Of a stretch of 64,000 nucleotides of DNA, positions 7,723-15,807 are shown in pieces. Numbering within the stretch: the stretch's first letter is position 1; the number at the start of each line of letters is the position of its first letter. Location: the NCBI GenBank assembly GCA_963836355.1, contig CAWIJO010000018.1, forward strand, positions 406,778-470,777. The letters are read 5' to 3'. The stretch comes from Palsa-506 sp963836355 (lineage in GTDB: Bacteria; Actinomycetota; Actinomycetes; Streptosporangiales; Streptosporangiaceae). The notes under the pieces were generated by a model. The model did no database searches, was not told where the DNA came from, and saw nothing but the letters and a program-made list of their open reading frames with translations. A program made the position numbers and the translations under genes.

Positions 7723-9419
7723 CTTACCCGCTGCCCGCCGCATACGGCCAGGCTGGCGGATTCACCCAGCCTGGCGGATACGGCCAGCCGGGAGGGGGCC
7801 AGCCGGGAGCGCCGGGGCAGCCGACCAGCTATGGCCAGGCCGGGGCCGGCAGTTACGGCCAGCCTGGCAGCCATGACCAGCCCGGGGGCTACGGCCAGCC
7901 CGGGGGCTACGGCCAGCCCGGGGGCTACGGCCAGCCCGGGGGCTACGGCCAGCCCGGGGGCTACGGCCAGCCCGGGGGCTACGGCCAGCCCGGGGGCTAC
8001 GGCCAGCCCGGGGGCTACGGCCAGCCCGGGGGCTACGGCCAGCCCGGGGGCTACGGCCAGCCCGGGGGCTACGGCCAGCCCGGAGGCTACGGCCAGCCCG
8101 GAGGCTACGGCCAGCCCGGAGGCTACATCCAGCAGGGAGCGGCCAGCCCGGGCCGGCGCCGGCGCCGGCGCCGGACCATCGTGACCTACGTGGTGGTTGC
8201 CGCACTCGCCGCCGGTGTCGGCGCCGGGACCGTGCTGGCCATCAATAACGGTAAGTCGACCACCCCCATCGCCGGGCAGCCGTTCCGGCAGCGCGGGACG
8301 GGCGATTCCGGCGCAGGTTCGCAGGGCGGCAGCACCGGATCTGGCCTGAGTGATGCGGCCAGGCAGGCCATCGAGAATAAGGTGGTGCCCGGAGTCGTTG
8401 ACATCACGAGCAGCCTCAAGTACACGGGCGGAACCGCCGAGGCTACCGGCATCGTGATCAGCCCGTCTGGCCTCGTCCTGACCAACAACCACGTAATCAA
8501 CGGCAGCACAGAGCTGACCGCGTCGGTCGTCTCGTCGGGCCGGCGCTACAGCGCCACCGTGGTGGGCTATGACAAAGCTGACGACATCGCTGTGATCAAG
8601 CTGACCGGCGCGGCTGGCCTGAAAACGGTTTCAATCGGAGATTCATCCAAGGTCAAGGTCGGAAACTCCGTCGTTGCGTTTGGCAACGAAGACGGCCAGG
8701 GCGGGGCGCCTGCCGTCATCGGCTCGATCACCGCGCTGAATCAGACCATTACCGCCAGCGACGAAGGAAGTGCGAGCGGCCGCGAGACTTTGCACGGCAT
8801 GCTGCAGACCGACGCGCAGATCGTTCCCGGCGACTCTGGCGGCCCGCTGGCGAATCTTAACGGCCAGGTGATCGGCATGAACACCGCCGCCGCCACCGGG
8901 ACCTTCGGCGGCGGGCAGAACGTCGGCTTCGCGATCCCGGTCAATAAGGCAATCGCGGTTGCCCGGCAGATCTCGTCCGGGCAGGCCGGCCCGAACATCA
9001 AGCTCGGGCTGAGTGGGTTCCTCGGCGTCCTGGTGCCGGGGCAGAATGCCGCGAACGCCACCAACCCGCAGCGGCAGCGCGCCCTTCAGCTGCACCAGGC
9101 CAGCGGATTCGCCAACGGGCCCGGCAGGCAAGGCTGCCTGCCCACCGACCAGAACATGGGCATCCCGGCAAAGATTGCGCCGGTCAAGGCTGGCGCGCTG
9201 GTGGACGGCGTGCTGTGCAACACGCCCTCCGCGACCAGCGGACTGGCCAGCGGCGACGTCATCATCTCGGTGAACGGGCAGCCGGTAACCTCGCCTAGCT
9301 CACTAACTGCCACGATGGAGCAATTCCGCCCCAAGCAGCAGATCACGGTCGTCTGGGTGGACCCGTCCGGGCGCAAGCACACCGCTGGCATGACGCTTAC
9401 CGCGCACCCGCCGGAGTAG
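7623..9419 (+). CDS. Membrane-anchored trypsin-like (HtrA/DegP) serine protease with PDZ domain
   Basis: From the first ATG of this frame the product has 598 residues; the frame itself is open back to about 7306. Order: a Gly/Tyr/Gln/Pro-rich cytoplasmic tail with thirteen GGYGQP hexapeptides (about residues 88-167), a basic cluster of arginines, one membrane segment (TIVTYVVVAALAAGVGAG), then an extracytoplasmic S1C protease domain. The triad is His290 (NNHV), Asp321 (DDIAVIKL) and Ser405 (GDSGGP). A C-terminal PDZ domain has GLASGDVIISVNGQPV. It probably degrades damaged or specific envelope proteins. ATG 7623 lacks a good ribosome site, and the natural start is probably 7279 across a frameshift. 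Confidence 0.9.
   Translation: MRGADLADTDRAMRAHDSATPRSADGPKPAGPVTYPLPAAYGQAGGFTQPGGYGQPGGGQPGAPGQPTSYGQAGAGSYGQPGSHDQPGGYGQPGGYGQPGGYGQPGGYGQPGGYGQPGGYGQPGGYGQPGGYGQPGGYGQPGGYGQPGGYGQPGGYGQPGGYGQPGGYIQQGAASPGRRRRRRRTIVTYVVVAALAAGVGAGTVLAINNGKSTTPIAGQPFRQRGTGDSGAGSQGGSTGSGLSDAARQAIENKVVPGVVDITSSLKYTGGTAEATGIVISPSGLVLTNNHVINGSTELTASVVSSGRRYSATVVGYDKADDIAVIKLTGAAGLKTVSIGDSSKVKVGNSVVAFGNEDGQGGAPAVIGSITALNQTITASDEGSASGRETLHGMLQTDAQIVPGDSGGPLANLNGQVIGMNTAAATGTFGGGQNVGFAIPVNKAIAVARQISSGQAGPNIKLGLSGFLGVLVPGQNAANATNPQRQRALQLHQASGFANGPGRQGCLPTDQNMGIPAKIAPVKAGALVDGVLCNTPSATSGLASGDVIISVNGQPVTSPSSLTATMEQFRPKQQITVVWVDPSGRKHTAGMTLTAHPPE
7885..8124 (+). repeat. Thirteen 18-bp tandem repeats encoding GGYGQP
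   Basis: Thirteen consecutive units of CCCGGGGGCTACGGCCAG (last three with GGAGGC) follow less regular ancestors such as TATGGCCAGGCCGG upstream. The units are nearly identical at DNA level, so copy number can change by slippage or unequal recombination without shifting the frame (18 = 6 codons). The encoded tail is low complexity and probably disordered. Confidence 0.95.
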
Positions 9420-9429
9420 CCGAGATTCG

Positions 9430-10488
9430 TCAGGTCGTGAGCCAGGTCCGCAGCCTGGCTTCGACCTCGACGATCTCGCTGAGCGCGACATGCTCGCCGG
9501 CCGTGTGCGCGACCTCGGGATCGCCCGGTCCGTAGTTGACTGCCGGGATGCCAAGCGCGTCGAACCTGGCCACGTCCGTCCAGCCCAGCTTGGCGCGCGG
9601 GGTACCGCCGACCGCATGGACGAACGCGGCCGCCGCTGGGTCAGCCAGGCCGGGCCTGGCGCCACTGGCCACGTCGGTGACGGTAACGTCCAAGCCGTCG
9701 AAGACTCCGCGCACGTGCGCCGCCGCCTGGGCTGGCGAGCGGTCCGGTGCGAACCGGTAGTTCACGGTGACCACGCACTCGTCCGGGATCACGTTATGGG
9801 CCACCCCGCCGCGCACCCCGACGGCGTTGAGTCCCTCGTGGTAGGTCAGCCCGTCGACTTCCGGCTGCCGCGCGGGGTAGCCGCGCAGGACGGCGAGGAT
9901 GTCGCCGGCCGCGTGGATGGCGTTGCTGCCCTGCCAGGACCGTGCGCTGTGCGCGCGCTTCCCGGTCACCCTGATCTCGGCCCGCAACGTGCCCTGGCAC
10001 CCGCCCTCGACAACACACCCGGTGGGCTCCAGCAGCACGGCAAAATCACCGGCCAGCAACTCCGGCCGCTGCCGGCTCAGCCGAAGCATGCCGTTGCGCG
10101 CTGCCTCGACTTCCTCGCAGTCGTAGAACACGTAGCTGACATCCCGGGACGGCTCCGGCACCGACGCCGCGAGGCGCAGCTGGACTGCCACCCCCGACTT
10201 CATGTCCGCGGTACCACAGCCGTACAGCAGGCCCCGTTTCAAATTTGAAGGCAGGTTGGCCGCGACGGGAACGGTATCGATATGGCCAGCCAGGATCACC
10301 CGCTGTGGCCGGCCGAGGCCGGTCCGCGCGACCAGCGCGTCGCCGTCCCGGTGCACGGTCAGGTGCGGCAGGCCGCGCAAGGCTGCCTCGATAGCATCAG
10401 CCAGCGGCTTCTCCGCGCCGCTCACCGACTCGATGTCGACCAGGCTCGCGGTCAGCTGCCCGGCGTCCTGGGCAAGATCTAGGTCCAC
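9430..10488 (-). CDS. dapE: Succinyl-diaminopimelate desuccinylase (M20 family)
   Basis: A 352-residue zinc hydrolase of the M20 family. It would cleave N-succinyl-LL-diaminopimelate to LL-DAP and succinate in lysine and peptidoglycan precursor synthesis. Metal ligands are visible: His69 and Asp71 in AGHIDTVP, Asp95 in TADMKSG, Glu125/Glu126 in DCEE and Glu154 in LLEPT. The dimerisation insert begins after about residue 165 (QGTLRAEIRVTGKRAHSA). Length and motif order match the actinobacterial DapE branch. Related ArgE or other M20 deacylases are an alternative, but the GC-T-ADMKSGVAV pattern and short length favour DapE. It is convergent with the HtrA gene, only ten bases apart. Confidence 0.8.
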   Translation of the reverse strand: MDLDLAQDAGQLTASLVDIESVSGAEKPLADAIEAALRGLPHLTVHRDGDALVARTGLGRPQRVILAGHIDTVPVAANLPSNLKRGLLYGCGTADMKSGVAVQLRLAASVPEPSRDVSYVFYDCEEVEAARNGMLRLSRQRPELLAGDFAVLLEPTGCVVEGGCQGTLRAEIRVTGKRAHSARSWQGSNAIHAAGDILAVLRGYPARQPEVDGLTYHEGLNAVGVRGGVAHNVIPDECVVTVNYRFAPDRSPAQAAAHVRGVFDGLDVTVTDVASGARPGLADPAAAAFVHAVGGTPRAKLGWTDVARFDALGIPAVNYGPGDPEVAHTAGEHVALSEIVEVEARLRTWLTT

Positions 10489-10555
10489 CGCGGCAGCATA
10501 ACCGCCAGCATGAAATAACTAACGGCAGGCATCAACGCGTGAACGGGGAGTGCAC

Positions 10556-11773
10556 ATGTTCCACGTCGGCTCCGAGGTCGGGCGTCTGCGGCAGGTCATC
10601 TTGCACCGCCCGGACCTTGAGCTCAAGCGGCTCACCCCGGACAACGCCGCCGAGTTGCTGTTCGACGACATGCTGTGGGTCAGCGAGGCACAGTCCGAGC
10701 ACGACGCGTTCGCCGCCGCGCTGCGCGATCGTGGCGTGCGGGTGCACTACTACGCCGAGCTGCTGACCGTCACGATGCAGATTCCCGCGGCCAGGCAGTA
10801 CGTGCTTGGCCAGGTGTTCGACTCGCGCTGGCACGGGCCGCTGGCGGTCGACGCGCTGCGCGGCGCGCTGGAAGGGCTGGACGCAGCCAGCCTCACCAGG
10901 TTCCTGATCGGCGGAATTACCAAGCGCGAGATCCTGGAGATGATCCCGGAGCCGAAGAGCATCGCGTTCCACTCGCTCGACCCGGACGGCTTCATCCTCG
11001 CGCCGCTGCCGAATCTGCTCTACCAGCGCGATACCTCCTGCTGGATCTACGGCGGCGTTTCCGTCAACACGATGCGCAAGCGAGCGCGGATGCGGGAAAC
11101 GGTCAGCGACGAGGCGATGTACCAGTGGCATCCGATGTTCGCCGCCAGCCGCTTCGACTTCTGGTATCACGGCGCTGATGGCGGTCCGGCCTCCATCGAG
11201 GGCGGCGACGTCCTGGTGCTCGGCAACGGCGCCGTCCTGGTGGGGATGAGCGAGCGGACCACGCCACAGGCCATCGAGATGCTCGCACACCGGCTGTTCT
11301 CGGCCGGGGCCGCCGACCGCTTGGTGGCAATCGACATGCCGAAACGGCGCGCGTTCATGCATCTGGACACGGTGCTGACCATGGCCGATTACGGGGTGTT
11401 CATCAAGTATGCCGGGATGGGGATGCTGCCGTCCTACACCGTCGAGCCGGGCAGCGGGCCACTGGAACTCAAGGTCACCGATCACCCGCCGGAAGACCTG
11501 CACTCCGCGATCGCCGCGGCACTCGGCCGCACCAGGATCACCGTGCTGACGGCGACCCAGGACGTGCACTCGGCCCAGCGGGAGCAGTGGGACGACGGCT
11601 GCAACGTGCTCGCGGTCGAGCCCGGGGTGGTGGTCGCCTACGAGCGGAACGTCACCACAAACACGTACCTGCGGGAGAACGGGATCAATGTCATCACCGT
11701 GCGGGGCAGCGAGCTCGGCCGCGGCCGGGGCGGGCCGCGGTGCATGAGCTGCCCGATCGAGCGCGACGCCTGA
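10556..11773 (+). CDS. arcA: Arginine deiminase
   Basis: A 405-residue enzyme converting L-arginine to citrulline and ammonia. Hallmarks are present in order: the N-terminal EVGRLRQVILHRPDLEL, the substrate-binding NLLYQRD, GGPASIEGGDVLVLG, FMHLDTVLT and the C-terminal catalytic Cys399 in CMSCPIERD. ATG 10556 is seven bases from a GGGGAG ribosome site; the GTG two codons earlier is too close. No arcB, arcC or arcD homologue lies next to it, so it is not part of a local arginine-fermentation operon here. It may serve nitrogen recovery, acid resistance or ATP supply together with genes elsewhere. Confidence 0.95.
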   Translation: MFHVGSEVGRLRQVILHRPDLELKRLTPDNAAELLFDDMLWVSEAQSEHDAFAAALRDRGVRVHYYAELLTVTMQIPAARQYVLGQVFDSRWHGPLAVDALRGALEGLDAASLTRFLIGGITKREILEMIPEPKSIAFHSLDPDGFILAPLPNLLYQRDTSCWIYGGVSVNTMRKRARMRETVSDEAMYQWHPMFAASRFDFWYHGADGGPASIEGGDVLVLGNGAVLVGMSERTTPQAIEMLAHRLFSAGAADRLVAIDMPKRRAFMHLDTVLTMADYGVFIKYAGMGMLPSYTVEPGSGPLELKVTDHPPEDLHSAIAAALGRTRITVLTATQDVHSAQREQWDDGCNVLAVEPGVVVAYERNVTTNTYLRENGINVITVRGSELGRGRGGPRCMSCPIERDA

Positions 11774-11929
11774 CCGGCACCACCGGAGCAGGGAACCCGC
11801 GCCAACGTCCATAGCGGGCGTAATTACCGCATATCGGATCAAGACATAGCAACTCACCGATAATGCCTGCACCCCTTTAGCTACCAATAGCGAACCATTA
11901 GGGCTACGCAGCCGAGTCATTTTGGCTGC

Positions 11930-13093
11930 ATGACCTTCACAGCAACCGCGACCAGGGCGCCAGCGGCCTACCGGGCCGATACGGCCCATGACGGCAAGCT
12001 GACAGTCCTGATCCCCGCGCACAACGAGGAAGATCAGATCGAGGCCGTCATCGCCTCGGTACGCGGCCAGGCAAAGCCAGCAGATGAGATCATCGTGATC
12101 GCCGACAACTGCACCGATGGCACCGTCGCCCTGGCCCTAACGCTCGGCGTAACAGTGATCGAGACGCAGGGCAACAAGCACAAGAAGGCCGGCGCACTCA
12201 ACCAGGTACTCAGCCTGATCCTGCCGGACGCATCCGACCAGGACCGGATCCTGGTGATGGACGCGGACAGCTACCTGGACGCCGATTTCACGACCGTTGC
12301 CTCATCCTGGCTGGCCGGGGACGGGAGCAAGGTCTTTGGCGGGATCGGCGGCACCTTCCGCGGACGCCGGGATTCGCAGGCGCCGGCCAGCCGGATCCGC
12401 CGGTTGCTGAACTGGTGGGTCGAGACCGTCCAGTGCAACGAATACGCCCGCTACGGCCGTGACGTCAACCGAAAGCGCGGCCGGGTTCTCGTGCTGACCG
12501 GCACCGCGACCCTGTTCAACGTGGTAGCTCTCCGCGCGGTGGTAGCGGCGCGCCGGGCGGGCCGCCTGCCGTGCGCGAACCCCGATGCTCCCGAGGTCTA
12601 CGACACGAGCGTGCTGACCGAGGACAACGAGCTCACTCTCGCCCTGCTGCACCTTGGCTGGAAGGTACGCAGCCCGCGGGGCTGCACTCTCAGCACCGAG
12701 GTCATGCCGACGTGGCGCGACCTGTACCTGCAGCGGCTGCGGTGGAAGCGCGGCGCCATGGAGAACCTGGGCCAGTACGGGCTGACCAAGGTAACCGCGA
12801 AGTACTGGGGATACCAGATCCTGACCTTTCTCGGCGTCGTCGTCACCTCCGCATACCTGGGCAGTGTCGCGGCGGGCCTGGTCCTCGACCACGGGCTCCA
12901 GCTGCATCCGCTCTGGCTCGGCATCACAGTGATCTTCATGACCGAGCGAGCGGTCACCGTGCGGTCTCGCGGCTGGCGGCAGATGCTGCTCGCGATCGCG
13001 CTGCTCCCGGAAATGGTCTTCGACGTATTTCTTCAGGCCACTCATGCCAAAGCCCTTGCGGATTCGCTGCTCGGGCGATCCCGGACCTGGTGA
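11930..13093 (+). CDS. Membrane-associated family 2 glycosyltransferase
   Basis: A 387-residue GT2 enzyme. The GT-A fold opens with LTVLIPAHNEEDQIEAVIAS and has ADNCTDGT as first acidic motif. The metal-binding DAD is in VMDADSYLD. TEDNELTLALL is the acceptor-side acidic motif and LQRLRWKRGAMENL the QxxRW motif of processive beta-glycosyltransferases. Two to three hydrophobic segments at the C-terminus (about 285-375) would anchor it in the membrane. It resembles poly-GlcNAc or cellulose synthase-like enzymes; the sugar is unknown. A small membrane protein starts 11 bases after its stop and may be its partner. An AT-richer upstream region (11815-11925) probably holds the promoter. Confidence 0.85.
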   Translation: MTFTATATRAPAAYRADTAHDGKLTVLIPAHNEEDQIEAVIASVRGQAKPADEIIVIADNCTDGTVALALTLGVTVIETQGNKHKKAGALNQVLSLILPDASDQDRILVMDADSYLDADFTTVASSWLAGDGSKVFGGIGGTFRGRRDSQAPASRIRRLLNWWVETVQCNEYARYGRDVNRKRGRVLVLTGTATLFNVVALRAVVAARRAGRLPCANPDAPEVYDTSVLTEDNELTLALLHLGWKVRSPRGCTLSTEVMPTWRDLYLQRLRWKRGAMENLGQYGLTKVTAKYWGYQILTFLGVVVTSAYLGSVAAGLVLDHGLQLHPLWLGITVIFMTERAVTVRSRGWRQMLLAIALLPEMVFDVFLQATHAKALADSLLGRSRTW

Positions 13094-13104
13094 AGGAGGA
13101 AGTC

Positions 13105-13290
13105 ATGTATCACAAGGCAATAGGGCTCTGCGGCGTCAGCACGGCGGCATTCAGCCAGCCGACAGGGATGAACCTGGTCTGGCTGCTGCTCGCGATGTTC
13201 ACGCTCCTAGCGGCAGGCCTCGCCATCGGCCGGCTGATCCCGCGCAGGAACCGCCCGGTCAAGGACGGGCCGCAAGCGCCGCGCGGCTAG
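13105..13290 (+). CDS. Small single-pass membrane protein, 61 residues
   Basis: ATG 13105 is preceded by a near-perfect AAGGAGGA ribosome site at 13093-13099, just after the stop of the GT2 gene. The product has a short N-terminus with two cysteine/serine patches. One hydrophobic span follows (NLVWLLLAMFTLLAAGLAIG, about residues 25-44), then a basic tail (RLIPRRNRPVK). The spacing implies co-translation with the glycosyltransferase, so it may be a stabilising or exporting subunit. No family recognised. It lies wholly inside a longer same-frame open stretch, but the ribosome site fixes this start. Confidence 0.7.
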   Translation: MYHKAIGLCGVSTAAFSQPTGMNLVWLLLAMFTLLAAGLAIGRLIPRRNRPVKDGPQAPRG

Positions 13291-13388
13291 TCCCGCGGCG
13301 GCGGCCTGCACCCGGGCAGCTACCGGCAGAGAACCTGTTTCGCAAGCCAGGCAAGCCACCATAGAAATCACGCCAGCCTCTGGTCGGC

Positions 13389-13428
13389 GCCGGCCCCAGC
13401 CGGCACCGGCCGGGGCTGGCTCTTATTT
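13389..13428. terminator. Intrinsic terminator hairpin between convergent genes
   Basis: GCCGGCCCC pairs with GGGGCTGGC (one G-U), and the inner GCCGG pairs with CCGGC around a two-base loop. The stem is followed on the plus strand by TCTTATTT. It ends the GT2/small-protein operon and can also act against the minus-strand oxygenase operon. Confidence 0.7.
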
Positions 13429-13448
13429 GGCGTTGTTGGCTGGCGTTG

Positions 13449-14180
13449 TTACCTGGCGTCGTGCAGCACCAGTCCCAGGGTCCGGCGCCTGCCGGAGCGG
13501 ACCACGCTGACACCGTGCCGCACGGGCGCCGCGGTGAAGCCCCGCTGCGACGGCACCGGCCGCACGCTGGTGCTGAAGACCAGCGCCTGACCCTGGCCGA
13601 GCGTGGTCACTGTGCCGCGTGACTGCGCCCGCGGCCGCTGCTCCACCAGCAGGAACTCCCCGCCGGTGTGATCGGTACCGGGCGCGTCCAGGCCGATGAC
13701 GACCTGCAGCGGGAAGTAAAGCTCGCCGTAGAGATCCTGATGCAGCGCGTTCCAGTCGCCTGGCCCGTAACTGAGCAGCAGTGGCGTCGGCCGCGGCTGG
13801 CCGGCCGCATGGCATTTGCCGAGCCAGTCCGGGAAGTCATCCGGCCACGGCGCCGGCCGGCCCAGCCGGCCTGCCCAGTCCCTGGCGACGGGCAGCAGAT
13901 GCGGCCAGAACCCGGCCCGCAGCGCGCTGACCGAGGCCGGGACCGGGTCGGCGAAGTACCGGTACTGGCCGCTGCCGAACCGGCGGGGGGCCATGTCGAT
14001 CGTCGACCGGAACAGGTTGTCGTGGGCGTACAGCGCGGCGATCTCAGCGCATTCGGCCGGCGAGAGCAGCGGCTCGGTCAGCGCGCAGCCCAGTTCGTTC
14101 AGGTCGCCGGCCAGCCGGTCCCAGTCGAGTGCGTCCACCCGCCCGGATGGTGCTACCGCGGTGTTGATCTCGGTAATCAT
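13449..14180 (-). CDS. 2-oxoglutarate/Fe(II)-dependent oxygenase
   Basis: A 243-residue non-haem iron dioxygenase. The facial triad is His147-X-Asp149 (ALHQDLYGE) and His222 (VRHGVSVV), with a basic residue after it (RSGRRR) for 2-oxoglutarate. The ATG at 14180 overlaps the stop of the upstream alkyltransferase gene by four bases (ATGA). A longer same-frame reading up to 15032 only shadows the neighbours. Proteins of this type are often found next to ogt genes, suggesting a role in alkylation repair or modification. Substrate not known; AlkB-like action is inferred from context only. Confidence 0.8.
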   Translation of the reverse strand: MITEINTAVAPSGRVDALDWDRLAGDLNELGCALTEPLLSPAECAEIAALYAHDNLFRSTIDMAPRRFGSGQYRYFADPVPASVSALRAGFWPHLLPVARDWAGRLGRPAPWPDDFPDWLGKCHAAGQPRPTPLLLSYGPGDWNALHQDLYGELYFPLQVVIGLDAPGTDHTGGEFLLVEQRPRAQSRGTVTTLGQGQALVFSTSVRPVPSQRGFTAAPVRHGVSVVRSGRRRTLGLVLHDAR

Positions 14181-14812
14181 GCTGCCTCCAGTTCCAGTAG
14201 CGCCTGCTTCGCCGCGGCCCCGCCGGCGTACTGGCCGATCGAGCCGTCGCCGCGCACCACGCGGTGGCACGGTATGACCACCGGAAGCGGGTTCCGCGCG
14301 CACGCTGTGCCGACCGCGCGTACTGCCGCCGGGCTGCCCGACGCCGAAGCCACGGAGCCGTAGCTGGCGGTGTTCCCGTAACCGATCCGCATCAGGTGCT
14401 CCAGCACGATCCGGCGAAACCCGTGCGCCAGCTGCAAGTCGAGGTCCAGCCCGAACGACTGCCTGGTCCGGGCGAAATACTCCGCCAGCTGACGGGCAAC
14501 CGGATCCAGCCGGGCCGGCGCGTGCAGCACGCGCGGGCTGACCCGCTCGGCCAGCGCGGACAGCACGGCATCGTGGTCCTGCGCCGGGTACGCAACCCGG
14601 ACCAGGCCGCGCTCGGTCGCGGCGAGCAGCAGCTCGCCAACTGGCGTGTCGATGGTGCGGTAGGCGACGTCGAGGATGCCGTCGCGCGCCGCCTGTTCGG
14701 CCAGCCGGGCCCGGAGCGTCCGGTAGGCGGGGTCGTCCTCGGCGGCCAGCGGCGAAAGGAAGCTGGCGTCGGGCTGCGCGTCGGGCTGCATGTTTGGCTG
14801 CGTGGTCATCAT
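14177..14812 (-). CDS. ogt: Methylated-DNA-[protein]-cysteine S-methyltransferase
   Basis: A 211-residue suicide DNA-repair protein that removes alkyl groups from O6-alkylguanine. The acceptor Cys182 is in VVIPCHRVV, with the helix-turn-helix region GYGNTASYGSVASASGSPAAVRAVG before it and GQYAGGAAAKQALLELE after. It has a 45-residue N-terminal extension rich in Gln/Pro/Asp compared with short Ogt proteins. ATGA overlaps join it to the sigma factor upstream (14809-14812) and the oxygenase downstream (14177-14180). The three genes are one operon, implying sigma-controlled alkylation damage response. Confidence 0.92.
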   Translation of the reverse strand: MMTTQPNMQPDAQPDASFLSPLAAEDDPAYRTLRARLAEQAARDGILDVAYRTIDTPVGELLLAATERGLVRVAYPAQDHDAVLSALAERVSPRVLHAPARLDPVARQLAEYFARTRQSFGLDLDLQLAHGFRRIVLEHLMRIGYGNTASYGSVASASGSPAAVRAVGTACARNPLPVVIPCHRVVRGDGSIGQYAGGAAAKQALLELEAA

Positions 14813-15300
14813 GGTGCTGTCTCCTGCTGGTCGGGCTGGTAGGTATTGCGGAGGGCCGCGATGCCGTCGGCCGCGCTGCGCCGCGCGGCGGCCTCGCTGC
14901 TGCCCAGGAGCTTGCCGACCTCGTGGTAGGGCAGGTCGGCAAGGTAGCGATAGGCAACGGCGCCTCGCTGCTTGGGCGGCAGCGCGCGCAGTGCGTCCCG
15001 GAGCGCGTCGTCGGGCTCGGCCGGAATGCCATAGCTAGCAGGCCGCTCGGGCACCGCCGCGGCCGGGACCGGCGCGCGCGCGATGGCGCGGTGCCGGTCG
15101 ACCGCCTTTCGGTGCGCGATGGTCAGCAGCCAGGCCCGGACGTTGCTACCCGGCCTGAGCTGGGGATATGCGCGCAGTGCCGCCAGGAATGTCTCGGACC
15201 ACGCATCATCAGCGTCGGCCGGATCCAGCATTGCCCGGCACACCCGCAGGACCGTGGGCCCGTGCTCATGCACGATCTGCTCAAAGGGTTTCACTGTCAC
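14809..15300 (-). CDS. ECF RNA polymerase sigma factor
   Basis: A 163-residue sigma factor. Region 2 (about 5-75) has HGPTVLRVCRAML and DDAWSETFLAALRAYP, with AWLLTIAHRKAVDRHR as the -10 recognition helix. Region 4 (about 100-155) has LPPKQRGAVAYRYLADLPY followed by HEVGKLLGSSEAAARR as helix-turn-helix. It overlaps the ogt start by four bases. No anti-sigma gene is adjacent. Co-transcription with ogt and a 2-oxoglutarate oxygenase is the basis for suggesting that it responds to alkylation or related DNA stress. Confidence 0.9.
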   Translation of the reverse strand: MTVKPFEQIVHEHGPTVLRVCRAMLDPADADDAWSETFLAALRAYPQLRPGSNVRAWLLTIAHRKAVDRHRAIARAPVPAAAVPERPASYGIPAEPDDALRDALRALPPKQRGAVAYRYLADLPYHEVGKLLGSSEAAARRSAADGIAALRNTYQPDQQETAP

Positions 15301-15394
15301 ATCATGTAAACGCCCGCCAGCGCGCTGGCGTGAGGTCGGGGGGCCGGCCGGTCGGCCCGGTGCTCGTCAGGCTGGCGGTCGATAGGGTCGGATC

Positions 15395-15690
15395 ATGGAA
15401 TATCGCGCGCTGGGCGCTCCGGTCTCCGGGTCTCCGTCCTGTCCATGGGCACCATGACGTTCGGCGGTTGCGGAGGCTTGGCTGACGCCGGATCCACCGT
15501 GGTGGACGAGGCACGACGCCAGGTCGACCAGTGCCTGGCCGCAGGCGTGAACCTCTTCGACACGCGGACGTCTAGTCCGGCGGGCTGTCCGAGGAAATCC
15601 TGGGCAGGCGCTGAAGGGCCGCCGGGACCAGGTGCTGGTCGCTGCCAGGGTGCGGATGCCGTTGGGTGACGGGCCAAACCGCCAGTGACC
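15395..15690 (+). pseudogene. Aldo/keto reductase N-terminal relic
   Basis: The start MEYRALG is typical of aldo/keto reductases. A one-base deletion near 15416 shifts the frame, after which SGLRVSVLSMGTMTFGG and a VNLFDT segment follow. Around 15573 another shift leads to SEEILGRALKGRRDQVLVA, and the resemblance ends near 15690. Only about 95 of the usual 320-330 residues are present, and the NADPH-binding C-terminal half is missing. The gene is clearly dead. A block of 21-bp tandem repeats starts 35 bases downstream. Confidence 0.75.
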
Positions 15691-15723
15691 GGCTGTCCGC
15701 GGCTGACCTGACCCTGCTCGGGC

Positions 15724-15807
15724 GGCATCGCTAGGCAGCCGGACGGCATCGCTAGGCAGCCGGACGGCATCGCTAGGCAGCCGGACGGCATCGCTAGGCA
15801 GCCGGAC
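15724..15807. repeat. Four tandem 21-bp repeats
   Basis: The unit GGCATCGCTAGGCAGCCGGAC occurs four times without change. It is 21 bp long and lies between the aldo/keto reductase relic and the AbiEi/DUF559-like gene; the stop codon of the latter (15794-15796) falls inside the last copy. The identity of copies suggests recent expansion. Confidence 0.9.

Noticed and set aside
10532..12022. 496-residue minus-strand frame across arcA
   Set aside because: It covers arcA and its upstream region in antisense, has no domain, and the plus-strand frame has all arginine deiminase motifs.
15724..15807. CRISPR array
   Set aside because: The 21-bp units are directly adjacent with no spacers, and no cas genes are nearby.
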